A stretch of DNA of 64,000 nucleotides from Hetaerina americana (GCA_022747635.1 JAKTNV010000007.1:6401497-6465496), one strand, 5' to 3'; shown: positions 1-12,121, numbered from the stretch's first letter. Numbers and translations: made by a program. The notes: a model not told the origin generated them from the sequence alone.

Positions 1-62
1 TGAGCGCATTTTGAGAAATATATTAGGAACACGCATCATGGGAAGGAGATATCGATTTTTTT
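1..62 (+). pseudogene. LINE reverse transcriptase C-terminal scrap (window edge)
   Basis: The first bases read ERILRNILGTRIMGRRYRF before a stop. This resembles the segment after the thumb in LINE polyproteins, where a conserved E-R-x-I-L-R-x-I-L-G stretch follows the 'W..LYG.E.W' region. Only about 20 residues are visible because the window begins here, so the clade cannot be assigned. No frame continues downstream. It could be a chance match; the call rests on one motif. Confidence 0.35.
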
Positions 63-2395
63 AAAAAGTACACTTAAGAATGAAAATTATTGTTTATCCT
101 CATACATAGGAATAAACGAATATGTAGCTTCTCCACACCCCAGCAATTTCAACCGTTACCACTGGATGCTATACCAGTTTATTTTCTGATTATAAATGCT
201 TCTAGCTCACCTCCATTCTAGTTCCTCCATTAAGAGTTGAGAGACTCCGAAATGAAGCGCGCAGTTCATCCAAAGCCGGCTTAATGGACCTGAAGAAATC
301 CTCCAAGGTGCACTAACGGAGCCTTAAAAATACAGACTGGTCGTTAAAGTAGCATTTTTAATGTCATGGGATAGACTCGGTAAATTGTCATTTTTTTACT
401 AATAAAAATTTTATGCGAGAATTTGGATGGGATAAAATCAAAAGCAAAAGATTTGAAACTCGGTAAAGAGATTTTTTGAGTTTAAATGTTGAGTGGAGGA
501 CACGTATCGCGGTGCCATCGCTTGAAGAGGGAACGTTTTCACAAAGAAATTTCCACCCTCTCGATTCAATGCACACCCACCCACGCACCTCGCGACGGAC
601 TTCAAGTGTGGGGAGGGGGTGTCGTGGTGTGTGGGGGGGGGGGTGGTGGTAAAAGGAAATAGGGAGACAGAGAGGGAAAAAAAGGACTCACGACCCCGCG
701 CTGAGATCCATCTTTTTTCGGACGAATTGGGTAGAAGAGGAAGCAAATGGCCGGGCGATAAATTAAAGGGGAAAGAGATTGGGACAAAACGTGAATTCCT
801 CTCTCATTTCTCACCGCTCTCGCTGTTTGGTGCGGAGGAAAAATCGAAGGGAATCCGCATGAAACAAAGGAGTGTCGGGGAAATGCGGTGGCGCGGGGGA
901 AAAAACAAAACGTGAGCATAAAACAAATAGTAGATGAGAAGAGTGAGAGGGACCCCGGGGTTGATGGCGCATGAATAATTGCACCCTCCAGGGCCGAGGA
1001 AAGAGGAGCAGATTCCCACTACACACACACACCCTCTGGCCCTTCCCTCACCCACACCCAAACCACCCCTCCCTCCACCCCCAGACGCCAAGACCACAAA
1101 ACACACCCCCCACACCCTCTCGTCCTGGGACTACGTCGGCTCCCCTGGCGCTAGATGCAAGAAACACGACCACAGATCGACTGGCCCCCAAATGAAAAAA
1201 TACAAAGGTTTTGGTCACGAGGGCAGCCGGTCACGTGACTCATGTGACGTCGTCTGGTGGGTCCACGCCGGTTGACGGCAGGGACGCTGGGATAGCCCTC
1301 CTCGCTGCAAATCCCGTGCCCTCTGGTTGAAAATCCCTGCGGAGTCTGGGCGATTTGTCTGACCGGCCGGACCCCGTTTGTGTCCGGCGTCCGTAGCGAA
1401 TGTAGCGCTGGACTGAACACGCCGCTATCTCCCGATGCCACTCTTTGCTTTGTCTTTCTCCTGCCGACGGAGAGCACGCCGTCGCTCTTAACGAACTGCC
1501 TCCGCTCTGCGCAGTAATATGGCCATCATTAAGCTTCCAAAAGGATGCGTGGCATGGGGTGTGAGTTCGCCGGCCGTAAGATTATTTGTCGATTAGTGAT
1601 TGGAGGCATTCGAAAGGTTCATTTTTTGTCTTAACGTGCCGTTTTCTCAACGAATTGTGCGCGGAAAGTATTTACCATTAAAAATATAGGTTCGAAAATC
1701 AGTTTCCCTCATTTTCTAAACCCTGATCTTTGCCAAACAGTGTATTGAGTCGATTAGAGTTATTACTTCAGGTTCAATGTCAAATTTGAACCTTTTGTAT
1801 TTATCTAAATTTTTAATTCGAGCATTTAATCTTCCCGTAGCTCCCAAACCTTTGGAAAACTCTACTCTTATTAAGATTATTCTGAAAACAGCCTGATTTC
1901 ATCACCGTGTCCCAGTTTAATTCCAAAATTGAATTCTTCCTGAATGACCTACATACATTTGGCACGTATTCAGTGAGGAATGAGTGTAGGGCGGTCCAGT
2001 TAATGGACTGAGAGACCCTTCAACGAGTCGTCGCTTCTCCCTCCCTCCACTCTCCTTCTTCCGAATCCAAGTACGATGCATCCACTTGCCGTACATTTGC
2101 TCAAGTCAGTGAAGAAATCAACCGAGACCGAAAGAGATTCCGTTCGCGCCGAGTTGCATTAAATCAGCGAATCGCCGTCCCCACACGGCCGAGGCACGAA
2201 CCACGTGCCCCGGGGGCCGAGGTCACTCGGTCTGCGGATTTGGCAGCATTCCCAGAGAATGGCCCTACAGCGCAGCTATCAAGGCAAGGATCGACTAAAA
2301 TGGACCAGAACTACTAAACTGATGTAATTACTCACCTCGGACGAACACGAAGAACGAGATTCCTCTTTGTCTTACCGCATACACGGCTTTTTTCA
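63..2395. other. Non-coding stretch with G/C-rich tracts
   Basis: No gene recognised. The stretch holds a G-run near 629-650, a CA/C-rich pyrimidine tract near 1,020-1,110, a CpG-rich patch at about 1,225-1,560 (listed separately) and a second moderately CpG-rich patch at about 2,030-2,280. Open frames here (for example on both strands of 619-1,115) are low-complexity Pro/His/Arg translations of these tracts and have no recognisable domain. Confidence 0.6.
1225..1560. promoter_or_regulatory. CpG-rich candidate regulatory patch
   Basis: A local island of CpG within AT-rich DNA. It contains an E-box/CRE-like cluster near 1,231-1,252 (CACGTGAC followed by GTGACGTCG) and a CTGCGCAG site near 1,506. 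Such motifs are common in promoters, but there is no visible transcript, TATA/Inr pair or downstream coding exon, so promoter function is a guess. It may equally be an unmethylated repeat-free patch. Confidence 0.22.
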
Positions 2396-2471
2396 GAGGA
2401 TGCCTTTCGTAGGCTTTTGCTCTATGTCCATTTTTTAATGTCTTATTTCTCTCATATTATTATTATTTTTT

Positions 2472-4117
2472 TTATTGTGCCTGTATTATGGTTGTCGTCT
2501 TTTTTAAGATGTGGTGTGGTCTTTTTTGTTTGTCATTTTCTGGTCCTTTTTTAATTTTTTTGCACGCTAATGCTGTGCTGCTATGCTCTTCTAGTTGATC
2601 GTAATAGATCTTGCATAATGTCTTTATTATTTCGTCCAGATCTTCCATGTCTGCCTGGGTATATATATCCTTAATTTTAACCCGTGGTTTAATTCTATGT
2701 ATGGACCTTAATATGTTTCTTTCCGTGATCTCCATCTTCTTATAGGTGCCCTTGTTTAGAAGACCCATCCATGCTGGGGCTGCATATGTTAGGACCGGAC
2801 GAATTACTGCCTTATAGATATAATTTTTAATACTAGGAGGCGTAGCACTGTTTTGTATTATAGGCGCTAAGCCTGTTCGGCTCGCGTAGGCCTTGCCGGT
2901 TATGTTCTTGACGTGTTTGGTGAAATTTAGGCAATTGTTAATTGTGACACCAAGATAGGAGGCTTCCATGCTCCACTCTATTGGTTGTTCTAATATTCTT
3001 ATGCACGAAATTTTCGGGGTTTTTGTGTATGGCCTTTTAAAAATAATAGCTTTTGTTTTGCTGGGGTTAATTGTCATTCTTCATTTGGAGTACCATTTTA
3101 TTACTTTATCCAGCATGTCTTGGGCTCTTTCACGGGCCGTTTTTAAATTCATTCCTTTAGCAATAATTGCTGCGTCATCTGCGTAGAGTGCGGTCAAGAT
3201 TATGTTACTATCGTTTTCTACTGGGAAGTCCGCCGTGAAGAGGTTAAGCAGTAGTGGGCCAAAGACCGATCCCTGTGGGACTCCTGCTTTCACTTCTCTT
3301 TCCCCGCTCATTTCCGTGTCCCATTTGACTCTGAATTTTCTATTATCCAAGTAGGATTTGATCCATCCTTTTGTCCATTCAGGGTATTTCCAGGTTTCCA
3401 TTTTGAGTAGTATCCCGTCATGCCATACCTTGTCGAAGGCTTTGTTTAAATCAAGGAACAATCCTATCGTCCATTCTTTTTTACTAAAAGAGTTGCTGAT
3501 GAAGTCTACTACTCTGTGGATTTGCTGGGTTGTCGAGTGTTTCTCACGGAATCCAAATTGTTCTGGCGGTATTATATTATTTTCGTTGGCATGCCTTAAT
3601 ATCAGTGGTGCTATAAGTCTTTCTAGTACTTTCCCTAGGTTAGAGGTCAATGAGATTGGCCGAAAGTCTTTCCCAGTGATGGTTTTCCCCCCCTTCTTAG
3701 GTAGACACTTTATAGTAGAGTGTTTCCAGTTTTCGGGATAGTGACCTAATCTAATTGACGCATTAGCGATATTCCTCAGGAACTTACCCGCCGCGAGTGG
3801 GATTTGTTTGATAGCCGCGATCGTAATTTTGTCATCACCAGGCGATTTTCTATTTTTCAGTTTTTTGATTACCTCGACAATCAATTCCATTGTTATCTCA
3901 GGTAACTTATTTATTTCATGCGAACCATAATTTATGGATATTGTTGGCGTTTTTGTGCTCGCTTTATTTGGCTGAAAGGTATTCTCAAGATAATCTGCCA
4001 TGTAGATAGATTTTCCCAGGGCATCACAAATGATTCTATCACCGGTCTTTATGTTTGGGTCAGATGGGGGGCTTTTCTTCAGTTGTCTTGCTAATTTCCA
4101 GACTGACCGTCTTCCAA
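2472..4117 (-). pseudogene. Jockey-like reverse transcriptase, one in-frame stop
   Basis: RNA-directed DNA polymerase used for target-primed reverse transcription. In reading order: a KSPGDD motif, the fingers motif DFRPISLTSNLGKVLE, QFGFR, the motif A aspartate in LFLDLNKAFDKVWH, motif B GVPQGSVFGPLLLN, and the catalytic LYADDAAI. The thumb and C-terminal part follow (TINPSKTK, YLGV, RPVLTYAAPAWMG). The frame is open for about 300 codons, is cut by one TGA at 3,078-3,083 just before MTINPSK, and continues in the same frame to a stop at 2,472. All three catalytic aspartates survive. The stop sits where relatives carry a short polar residue before M-T-I-N-P. Confidence 0.85.
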
Positions 4118-4255
4118 GCTAATCGACTCCAACTGTTCTCGCCAGTAATCCTTCCTGCTCTGCAGTATGGCTATTTTAATTTGTTTGTTTAATTCTTTAG
4201 TTTGTAGTTTAATGTACCGACTTGGAAGTACTTTCTCCTGTAGAAATTTCTTGCT

Positions 4256-4588
4256 TTAATTAGACTTTTGGTAGCCTCGTCTAGTTTCAAAGTACCTGCT
4301 GGTCTCTTTTTTTTTATTGGAATGGCTTTTTTCCATTCCTTTACGTATTGCTTCCGATAATCTTTCAGCCATCTTGTCTAATTCTTTTGTCGAATTCAAG
4401 TCGGTCGTTTCGTTTTCCTGGGTCAGTTCATCAGCTATTGACTTTCTGAAGAGACTCCAGTTTGCCAAGCCATTACACATTTTAGTTGTGGCCATTCCCT
4501 CTATTACGAGAGGTTTTGTCCCAATATTAACTACGACCGGGAAGTGATCACTCGTGATCTTAGCCAACTGATGTAAACTCTATTTGAC
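4256..4588 (-). pseudogene. Jockey-like endonuclease end and linker, frameshifted
   Basis: The fragment starts with LHQLAKITSDHFPVVVNI. S-D-H-x-P-V is the final conserved motif of the APE-type endonuclease of LINEs; its histidine is catalytic. The linker of about 90 residues follows. The frame stops at 4,256, and a shift of one base restores a continuous linker (SLIKARNFYRRKY and onward) leading to the reverse transcriptase. The endonuclease upstream of this motif is missing, so the copy is dead at target cleavage. Confidence 0.75.
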
Positions 4589-4590
4589 TT

Positions 4591-7500
4591 CGTCCTCGCT
4601 CCAGAGGTATTTAAAATCAGTTCTATATGATACTGAAGAGAAATTTCGAAGACTTAGCAATTATTATATTCAAGTAAAATGAACTGGTAAACTATGAATG
4701 CATAAATAATAATTCAACTCCCGGCAAACACTATATATATTTTTCTAAAAGTTAGGGCTCGGTATAAATACGTAATAGAGAAAGGGGAACGATACAAATA
4801 TGGAGGATGATTACAGCATTAGCTAAGCTGATTTATAGCCGATAATTTAATCATTCGATCATAAAATATTCACTTAACAACAAGATTTATCTCTGACTGT
4901 TATTTTTTGGGAATAAATTTACTTTGAATGTATAATTACATACACAAATACCCATAGGATATCTGTAGTTGTGCATGAACAAATTAATACCTAGACGGGG
5001 AACGAGAAATGCTATAGTTTTATAACTCAAAAGGAATAGAACCTGATAGTCAAAAGATTAAAATATATTTATATTAAAGAATCCAAAAACTTGCACTTGT
5101 TATTCTTTTAATTCTTCCATATTCACCCCACCAAGCCATGGAATTGTGAAAATACATTTTATCTAATGGCTGCCAAAAATATATTCAGTCCATTTAAAAA
5201 ATCGCCTAGTGCTTGTATTGTCTCTTCATTTTTATCCGAAAATGCAAATTTTTTAAAACGTCTACATTTTATCCAACAGAAGCGGGAATTTCAAGGAAGT
5301 AGAACCGAATTATTTCGGATGTCAAACGATTCCCCGGAGACATTGCCCGGAGGGGGAGGAGACGAGGGGGAGGGTGGGGGGCGAGGGAACGCCTCCACCC
5401 CCTCCCTCCAATCCCCCACCAGCCCTTATGGCTTATCGGAATTCCCAGAGGATTGTCATAGCAATGAAAATATTTTTAAAAAATGCTTTGCAGGAGCGGT
5501 TAAGCGTAAGTTTACAGCTCTCTATTCTTTCCAATAAAATATTTTGTGGCATTCCACTCACTATCCTCGCCAATCCGATGTCTGCTTCTCCTCCTCCCAC
5601 TTCGAGCCAGTCGACTGTAAAATCGTCAAAATAAATATTCAAATTCACACTTCCCAAACAGATTCTTCAAATTCAACGCTCACATTCATGCCAACAGATA
5701 GTTTGAGACGCAGAAGAGAGCTGACATTCTGTATCACTCGCAAAGTTCATAGATGAAAAATGGAATAACTCAAATGCTATTGCCATTGCTGCCAATCTCC
5801 GCTCTTCGCAACTCCCCTCTCGGTCGATGCGGTCGCCACCGCACCTCCGCTCCCTCCGTCTCCCGCTTCCCTATCTGCAGTCAGTTCACTTTGTTTCTCA
5901 CGATGACATTCGGGATATTATTGTGCCTCGCGACATCCCCGATGCCCTTTCGCATATTCTACACGTTTCGTCGACTCCTCTGAGGCCTCCTTCGCCATCC
6001 ACCCGACCCGTCCAATCACCATTCTCCGGCACAGCACCGTTTCCATTACTATTGGTCTCCTTTCCTCTGCTGTTGCTAGTGTCCATGTCTCACGCTCATG
6101 TCTGACAGCAGAAATGGCATACGTACCACGCTTATCACCACCATCGCTCGGATCTCCCAACTTTGACGCAGAGGAACCACAAAAAAATGAATAATGGGTT
6201 GTGGAATCCCATATCATATGCTAGAAGGGACCATTTACACGTAAAAAATAAGAGAAAATAAGTCGGTTCAAGACTTCACGCATGACGTACGAGTTCGTAT
6301 AATAAGTTCATAATAATAAGCTCGTTTAATAAGTTCCATCCTGTACGAAGTAAGCGAGGTAGGTGCGAAGTAAGTAAGAAGCCTATCAATTAACTCATTC
6401 CCCTTCGCCGTCGTAATTCCAGTGGTAATTAGACCATCTGGACTAATAATTTTCCGTTTTGACATTTTCCGCAGATAATTCTTCAATTTGGTCTTGTTGT
6501 CGACTTATTGTAGAGTGGTAATTATTTAACTCCGTCCGCGGAAACTATTGTGACCGTCTCCGCGGAAAACTTGCAACCTAGCGGGTGATGAGGCGTGAAT
6601 AAATTCGCGAATCGATTCGAGGGATGAAATATGGGGTAAAACGAGTTCGTATACACTTCCACTAACACATTTCCATTGCTCGTGTAAAGTCTACAGGTAT
6701 GAGCTACAGTGCAGGGAGTGTGACGATGCTTACTTGAAACTAGGTCTTGTTATAGAGAGATATCAATCCCATTCCCATCCCGTCATTATCGAAAAGAAAG
6801 AAAATCCCTCAAATTAACGAAGGAGAGTTCGTCCTACGAATCTGGAAGTTCGTTGTTCTCCTTTCCTCTCCTCCGGCCCAATCCGTTAGCCAACGCGCCC
6901 TTGCTTCGTATGTCTACCCCCGCCCTGCCCCTTCTATTCTCCACTTCTCAGTGACACCACCAACCCCTCCAACCACCAACCAACACCTTCCACTCCCGAT
7001 CTCTTCTCGTTTCGAAATTATATGAAAACGAAGACATTTTCAAAGTAACTTTGAAATTGATAAATTACGCGAATCAACTTTAAAAAAAGAGTCATTTTTC
7101 ATATACTAACTTACCTGGAAGAGAAATAGTTCGTATATAAAAAAATATATACATATACATATTTATTTATATTTTTATATAGATATAAACATTTTTAAAA
7201 AGAGAGACAGGAATCCCGCATCATTTTTCCAAGCTATCTAGACTCCAGAGGGACGACTGGAGATTCCAGGGCATTGTCGACAAAGAGTTCCTGGAGGAGG
7301 AGGGATGGGATGAGACACTGCTCTCGTTAAGATGAGAAATCCATCGCTTACGGCACAGGTCATCAAGGTCACGGGGAAAAACGAGGTCTCCATTCAGAGC
7401 GATTAAACCTAATGGGCGGAGCTAACTTCAACTTTTATTGTCGAGACGCTTCGGCTTTGGGTGCATTCGTCCGTGATGGAATTCGGGCGCCACGGCGCCT

Positions 7501-7690
7501 CCTACATTCGAAGAAAGGAAGGTTCCATCTTCAAAATTCCTCCGGTTTTGTGGGGCATCAATCATCTTCCGTCAAATCCAGGACTTTCCCTCAATACAAT
7601 CGAGAGACATGGTGAGATACGGGGGTAGTCACTCGCGGCACTGCCTTGGAACTCGCAAAAATAAATTAACTCCTTCTAAATTTGTACTTC
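4591..7690. other. Unassigned AT-rich DNA with G/C-rich patches
   Basis: No gene or element recognised. 5,340-5,440 is a G-rich then C-rich block, 5,780-6,220 is CpG-bearing C/T-rich sequence, and 7,140-7,200 is simple TA/TAT sequence. The open frames (5,166-5,537; 5,827-6,105; 6,268-6,486 on the minus strand) have no motif I can name and coincide with biased composition. Confidence 0.55.
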
Positions 7691-7695
7691 TTGAA

Positions 7696-7970
7696 TGTTG
7701 GTGAGACGTGGTTATGCACTGACTAGAGAGCTGGAGTGCTAACCGGAGGGCCCGTATTTGATTCCCGGGCACGCTGAGGACTAACCAAACCTGAATACTC
7801 TCAGCTTTACCTGAAATGAGTGAATTTTTGGATACCAGAACTTCTTGGGAAACCAGGGCTGGAGTAGAAAAAGGAAATGCCCCCCACCCCTACTCTGATA
7901 TGTAAATTTTGCCCTGAGATGGGTTTAGTATTGGATTAGCTGAACCCTCATCCAACTCTGCTCTAGAACA
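7696..7970 (+). mobile_element. tRNA-derived SINE, copy 1
   Basis: A tRNA-like head is followed by a body that also occurs at about 59,770-60,040. Shared landmarks in order: 'CTGACTAGAG', a B-box-like TTTGATTCCCGGG (7,757-7,769), 'ACCAG..CTTC..GGGAAACC', a 'CCCCC' block, 'TGATRTGTRAATTT', and 'GGGYTTAGTA'. The A box is weaker here than in the second copy. SINEs of this kind are Pol III transcribed and mobilised by LINE enzymes. I could not define target duplications. Confidence 0.65.
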
Positions 7971-8019
7971 AAGCGCAACAATTTGCACGCTATCAATAAA
8001 CAACATCAAAGATTAAGGA

Positions 8020-8430
8020 ACGACGTTCACTCAAAGTATAAAAGGTAATCTTCGGATAAAACTAAGGAAAGATAAAATAGAACATTTGGAGGAGTTTTGA
8101 TATTTAGAAAGCAAGATCATCGCAACAGAAGAAGCAATGATGATCCAGTAAAATGAATAGGAATGGTGACCAAGTCTTCTGAATTTATGAAACAATTAGC
8201 AACGGAAAAAAGAACTAGCATGGAAATAAGCAAAGTATTCTTCAGAGCATTTATAAAAAATCTGCGACGGCTACAAGACGGGGTTGAGAAAAAGAGAAAA
8301 TTTGAGGAAATAGAAATGTATTGATACCGAACATACCGAAGAAAATATGATTAATAGACAAGAATATGAATAAATAAAGTATTTTGAAGGCTGGTCAAAG
8401 AAAGGTAATGTAGGCAACTTAAAAAAATAG
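8020..8430 (+). pseudogene. Degenerate LINE reverse transcriptase C-terminal remnant
   Basis: Broken translation fragments match, in order, the region downstream of the RT catalytic centre: KIRLRKDKIEHLEEF..YLES (the 'YLGS' motif), then SMEISKVFFRAFIKNL, then a diverged copy of the 'LYG.E.W' region, KRKFEEIEMY and YRTYRRKY (the 'R.E.FEMWC.RRM' region). Several stops and frame changes occur. Family membership among the LINE-X/Y/Z types seen elsewhere cannot be decided. Confidence 0.5.
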
Positions 8431-9586
8431 GAAAATTAATTTGATAAGACGTAGAGAGCTACTGAGTATCGATTTTTATTTAAAAACGAAAAATGAAGAA
8501 AACATTCGGGGGGTGAACGTCAGGGGAAAGCATTGGATGACGTACGAGAGATGGCATTGGAAAATTTTGGCGTAAGGAGACCTGCGGGAATGAAGAGTTT
8601 AGCTGCGGTAGAATACTTTAGAGATCGGCTGTAAGGCCATCCTCGTATTGACAAGTCGCGATGACAACGCGGTATCTTATTTTTATGAGAATACGGAGTA
8701 GTGAGAGGCAGTTCAGACAAAGTTCTCTATCCGCTGGATGACTCTAGGACCCCCGTTTTCATTCCTCTCATGCGCAGAGGCTACGAGGGATGTTCAGAGA
8801 GCGCCTGAATTGCATTACAAGACCCCATCGTTTGATACGATATGCTCTATGACACGTAGGTGACAATTTACAACTCCATCTGCGTGATACCCTGCAGGCC
8901 AACGGTATAAAGTGCGTGGCAGGAGGCTCATCCAAACCAATCATGCATAGTTCACGAAGATTGCGATCACGCACGGCACAAAGGTACGTGGGCGAAACGT
9001 AGATTCATGGCAGTGATTGGAATACGAAATATGCTGGAAGAGTAAGTACACAGGGCACTTAATTGGGACGATAAACGAATTATCCTCCAATCGTGCGAAG
9101 AAGAAATTCAATTTTCTATCCGTCATACGGTAGGCATATGAAATGCACCTTTCAACGAAATTTCCAGCCTTGGAGAGTAGGCACAAACAATGGAATCCGT
9201 GCAATCAATATTCGTAGAAAAGCGGAAATAATGTTTTATAGCAGCCTAGAATATTCCGTCACCTAATTCCTCCTGTTCTTTCCTCCATTTTCACCAAATG
9301 GAAAGGACTACCGTGAATTTTAAGTCGAGCCATCGTTCACCACCAACAAAAAACTCAAACTTTAGGAAAATTAGATTTTGAAATCGCATTTTACAACTGA
9401 CTATACCATATTCCTCCTTACCTTACTTGGGGTTCTTTGGTATCTTTAATCTACGTTTTTGAGCGTATCATTAGCAATGGCTAGCATTCTTTATTTATCG
9501 GTTATAGGGTAGCGTCTTAGGCTTAATGTGATTTATTTTATTTTCAATTGCGATAAAGAAATAAAAATATTTAAACTGTACCGTAA
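8431..9586. other. Unassigned DNA
   Basis: I see no gene, repeat copy or structural motif here. Minus-strand frames at 8,520-8,720, 8,768-8,974 and 8,941-9,204 are short and have no recognisable domain. Confidence 0.5.
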
Positions 9587-9717
9587 CAGTACATTTCGTT
9601 TTACGAGACCATGATCTTAAAACAGTGTCATTATCAAGGCATCAATCATATCATGACAATGAAAAACCGTACTGGAATCATGGTCTCTTAAAATTGAGTT
9701 ACGCGTAGAAATGTAAC
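9587..9717. repeat. Short inverted-repeat element (MITE-like)
   Basis: Left arm CAGTACATTTC ... GAGACCATGAT (9,587-9,614) matches the reverse complement of the right arm ending CAGTTACATTTC ... GAGACCATGAT (about 9,676-9,717). The right arm has roughly 13 extra bases. Total about 130 bp, with no coding capacity. It fits a non-autonomous inverted-repeat transposon, but with one copy in view and no clear target duplication this is provisional. Confidence 0.45.
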
Positions 9718-10975
9718 TGCTCTAATCATTGCATTGGAATGATTATTTTAGGCATTTATGAGCCTAGGCCTCGATGGTCTGAGTTGAATGTACTTTGATG
9801 ATGTTTCTGATACGTCGAGGGGATTTAAATGACAATTTTGATTTCAAATTTCATCAATATTTAATCAAATTATCACTATTTTCATTACTATCTCATTGCT
9901 ATACACAAGCATTCTTCATTCAACAGTTAAACATGTCAATGTACTTTATTGTTTTATAACCGCTCTCATCAAAGATAATGATAGGGTTCAACTTGAAAAC
10001 TATTTTCTATTACTTAATATTAAGGTGACCCTATAGTTTTTAAAAAATATTCCAACTAAAACTGTTTTTGTTGGCTTTTGATGTGTCCAAATCACATTCA
10101 ATATACTAATACTGGAGAAGAAGCGCCCGCGGTGAAAGCAATGTTCTGAAAAAAATAACTGCGAGCACACATTTAGAACATGTTAATCCATTGAAAATGA
10201 CGTCATTTTCGACACTGCTGCTATTAAGAAAGAGCGTGTTGATCCTCGAGGAGGATTCTAAGCGATGGATAGCAGTTACTCAGCAAACATTTTGGATAAT
10301 GGAAAAATCCGATTTGGTTGGTGGCTTACTTTACGGTCGCTCGGCTCCGAGGAGGAAGGGTCGAGGTCGGTGGCGCAGCCGATCGCCCTGTCGGTACAGG
10401 TGCCGGGGCAAACCGTCGCGTCATTAACCGTCTCCGTGGCGCGACGGAAGAAAAAGAGAACACCCGCACACCTGTAAGTGATGGCGTTCCAAGGCTCGGG
10501 GCGGATATCCAAATCCATCACCGCAAACAACGCGAGAGACATTTCATTCGCCGCTCTCCGGCGACACTATCGCCGACGCCGCGCGGGCTGTGGTGGAGGG
10601 GCGATGGGGGGGGGGGTGGGCGGAGGGGGCGGGGGGGCGGTGGTTCCCATCCATTAGGAGAGAGGACCCCGCGAACTCTGCGGGGGAATAAGCGATTTAA
10701 CGGCCTGCCCACGGTAACAGATGATGAATAGTAAAATAATCCTCCCTCCCCTCATACCTTGCTCCAAGCACGTCACTACTGATCTTCATTCAAGAATTCC
10801 TTCCATTTCCATCACTGCCTTTGGTGCACAGATTTTCTCGGTGCTCCAAGATAAAATAATTAATTATTGAGTGAAAGATCTTCAGCTTACATTCCGTGCT
10901 AGATTTGAGAATCTGTTTGTATCCATTTTGAATTATACTCTTTCATATTATAATATATAATAATACATTTCCGTA
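9718..10975. other. AT-rich DNA ending in a G-rich CpG patch
   Basis: 9,718-10,190 is AT-rich with nothing recognised. 10,320-10,690 is strongly CpG- and G-rich, with runs of G at 10,606-10,642 that could form a G-quadruplex on the plus strand. The overlapping frames on both strands (10,318-10,731 plus, 10,518-10,712 minus) are Arg/Gly/Pro-rich translations of this composition and I do not accept them as genes. Confidence 0.5.
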
Positions 10976-11050
10976 ATAATACATTCCGACATCACTGCTA
11001 AAGAGACGCCCTTCCAATTTATGCAAGAGTTTCAATCTGTAATTTAAACT
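10976..11050 (-). pseudogene. CR1-B fragment (RT C-terminal region)
   Basis: About 75 bp closely resembles 59,121-59,220, where it continues into a longer CR1-B remnant. The shared core is CACTGCTAAAGAGACGYCCTTC; on the minus strand it reads KLEGRLFSSDV, the C-terminal 'R.RLL..F....F' region of CR1-like RTs. Both sides are lost. Confidence 0.55.
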
Positions 11051-11359
11051 TCACTAAGGGTGTATTTATTATTATTATTTGTTTTATTTTTTAACTATTC
11101 GACAAGGGTGTATTTTAGGAGTATGGGTTGGAAAATAGTGATTCATAATGGATGCATCAATTAAAAGCGAAACCTTAAAGCATGACTTCCCATGGTTTTT
11201 ATTATAAATGTGTCACCGAAGAGATTATACTAGAGTAAACTCAATGAGAACTGAGGCAGAGGCATTGCGAGGAGTAGATCGATGGATAGACAAGAGTCAA
11301 AAAACAAACGACGACTTTAATATGGATCACTGCTGATTATTTTGACTTGAGGCATGAGG

Positions 11360-11540
11360 AATGAGAGTAGATTTGGTGGATATCGAGACGTGGGTGAGTG
11401 GAATAATGGAGGAAATGAATTGGATGGAGTGAGCCGTGAACGAAGAAGCGATCGAAGTAGTGAAGGGAGAAAGAGGAGGGAATACTTTTGCGGTATTTCG
11501 AAGGAGAAGACAGGCAAAGGAGATAGGAGGACCAAAACAA
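11360..11540 (+). pseudogene. LINE-X RT C-terminal fragment
   Basis: The plus strand reads DIETWVSGIMEEMNWME, a stop, then VNEEAIEVVKGERG. This matches the FEMWVRRRMEKVKWTEKKTN followed by EEVLGMVGEERG order of the 11.98-12.62 kb copy. It is short and diverged, with at least one stop, and the 3' end with its hairpin is not present. It lies 450 bp from the longer copy, in opposite orientation. Confidence 0.5.
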
Positions 11541-11610
11541 ACCGATGCACCGAAAATGCCGTTATTAATTTCCCATATCAACAATATTTAATTAATTAAT
11601 TCCAATATTC

Positions 11611-11652
11611 CGACGCCGAGCGTATAGAGACAGCTAGATACGCTCGGTGTCG
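11611..11652. other. Hairpin, 15-bp stem
   Basis: CGACGCCGAGCGTAT (11,611-11,625) faces ATACGCTCGGTGTCG (11,638-11,652) with one non-matching position and a 12-base loop. It stands alone in the stretch 11,600-11,960, which is otherwise unassigned and mildly CpG-rich. Confidence 0.6.
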
Positions 11653-11990
11653 CTTGAGGCCACCCCGGGGGAACGAAGTCAAATTATTTCCCGAAGAATG
11701 GCAAGGACTCCCGAAATTCACGATGGGGTTAATCGGCGTATCTTCGCCTCCAACGGGGTGGGCGTGTGTGACTGGAAGTGATGGAAGCTGTACAAAGTGA
11801 TGATTTGCAGGCGGTTCGAGATTCCGGGAATGACTCAGACCTCCGGAGAACGAAGGCGTGCTGACGTGGGGAGTATTTGGCGTGTTGTGGTAGCGCAGAG
11901 GATCGAATGCTTACGAGTGGGTTGGCGGACGGATTAAATATGGTTTACGACTACGACAACCCCCGGTTAAAAGGTTTTTTTTAAGGTAAT

Positions 11991-12007
11991 CTACCGGTTA
12001 AGGTAGG
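11991..12007 (-). other. LINE-X 3' UTR hairpin, copy A
   Basis: On the minus strand CTACC-TTAACC-GGTAG forms a 5-bp stem with a 6-base loop just before the copy ends. The same position in copies at 31,331-31,346 and 49,994-50,009 keeps pairing despite base changes. It probably marks the recognition site of the LINE reverse transcriptase. Confidence 0.6.
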
Positions 12008-12121
12008 TTTTTGGATGGACACAACTACCAAACAAACATTTTATTTCTCCCAACAAAACACAAAATCCATCATCCTACACTATATCAGGTCCCTCTTCAT
12101 CTCTGAGTACTTTCTTCCTCC

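Larger units (their letters stand above)
2396..4590 (-). mobile_element. Jockey-like non-LTR retrotransposon, 5'-truncated
   Basis: A LINE copy on the minus strand, about 2.2 kb. It begins inside the apurinic-type endonuclease domain (its last motif, TSDHFPV, is at the high-coordinate end), runs through a linker, a full reverse transcriptase palm and thumb, and ends in an A/T-rich 3' region with AAT repeats near 2,455-2,470. ORF1 and most of the endonuclease are missing, typical of incomplete reverse transcription. The exact 3' end is not clear; I placed it near 2,396. The clade call rests on RT motif wording and should be tested by phylogeny. Confidence 0.8.
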
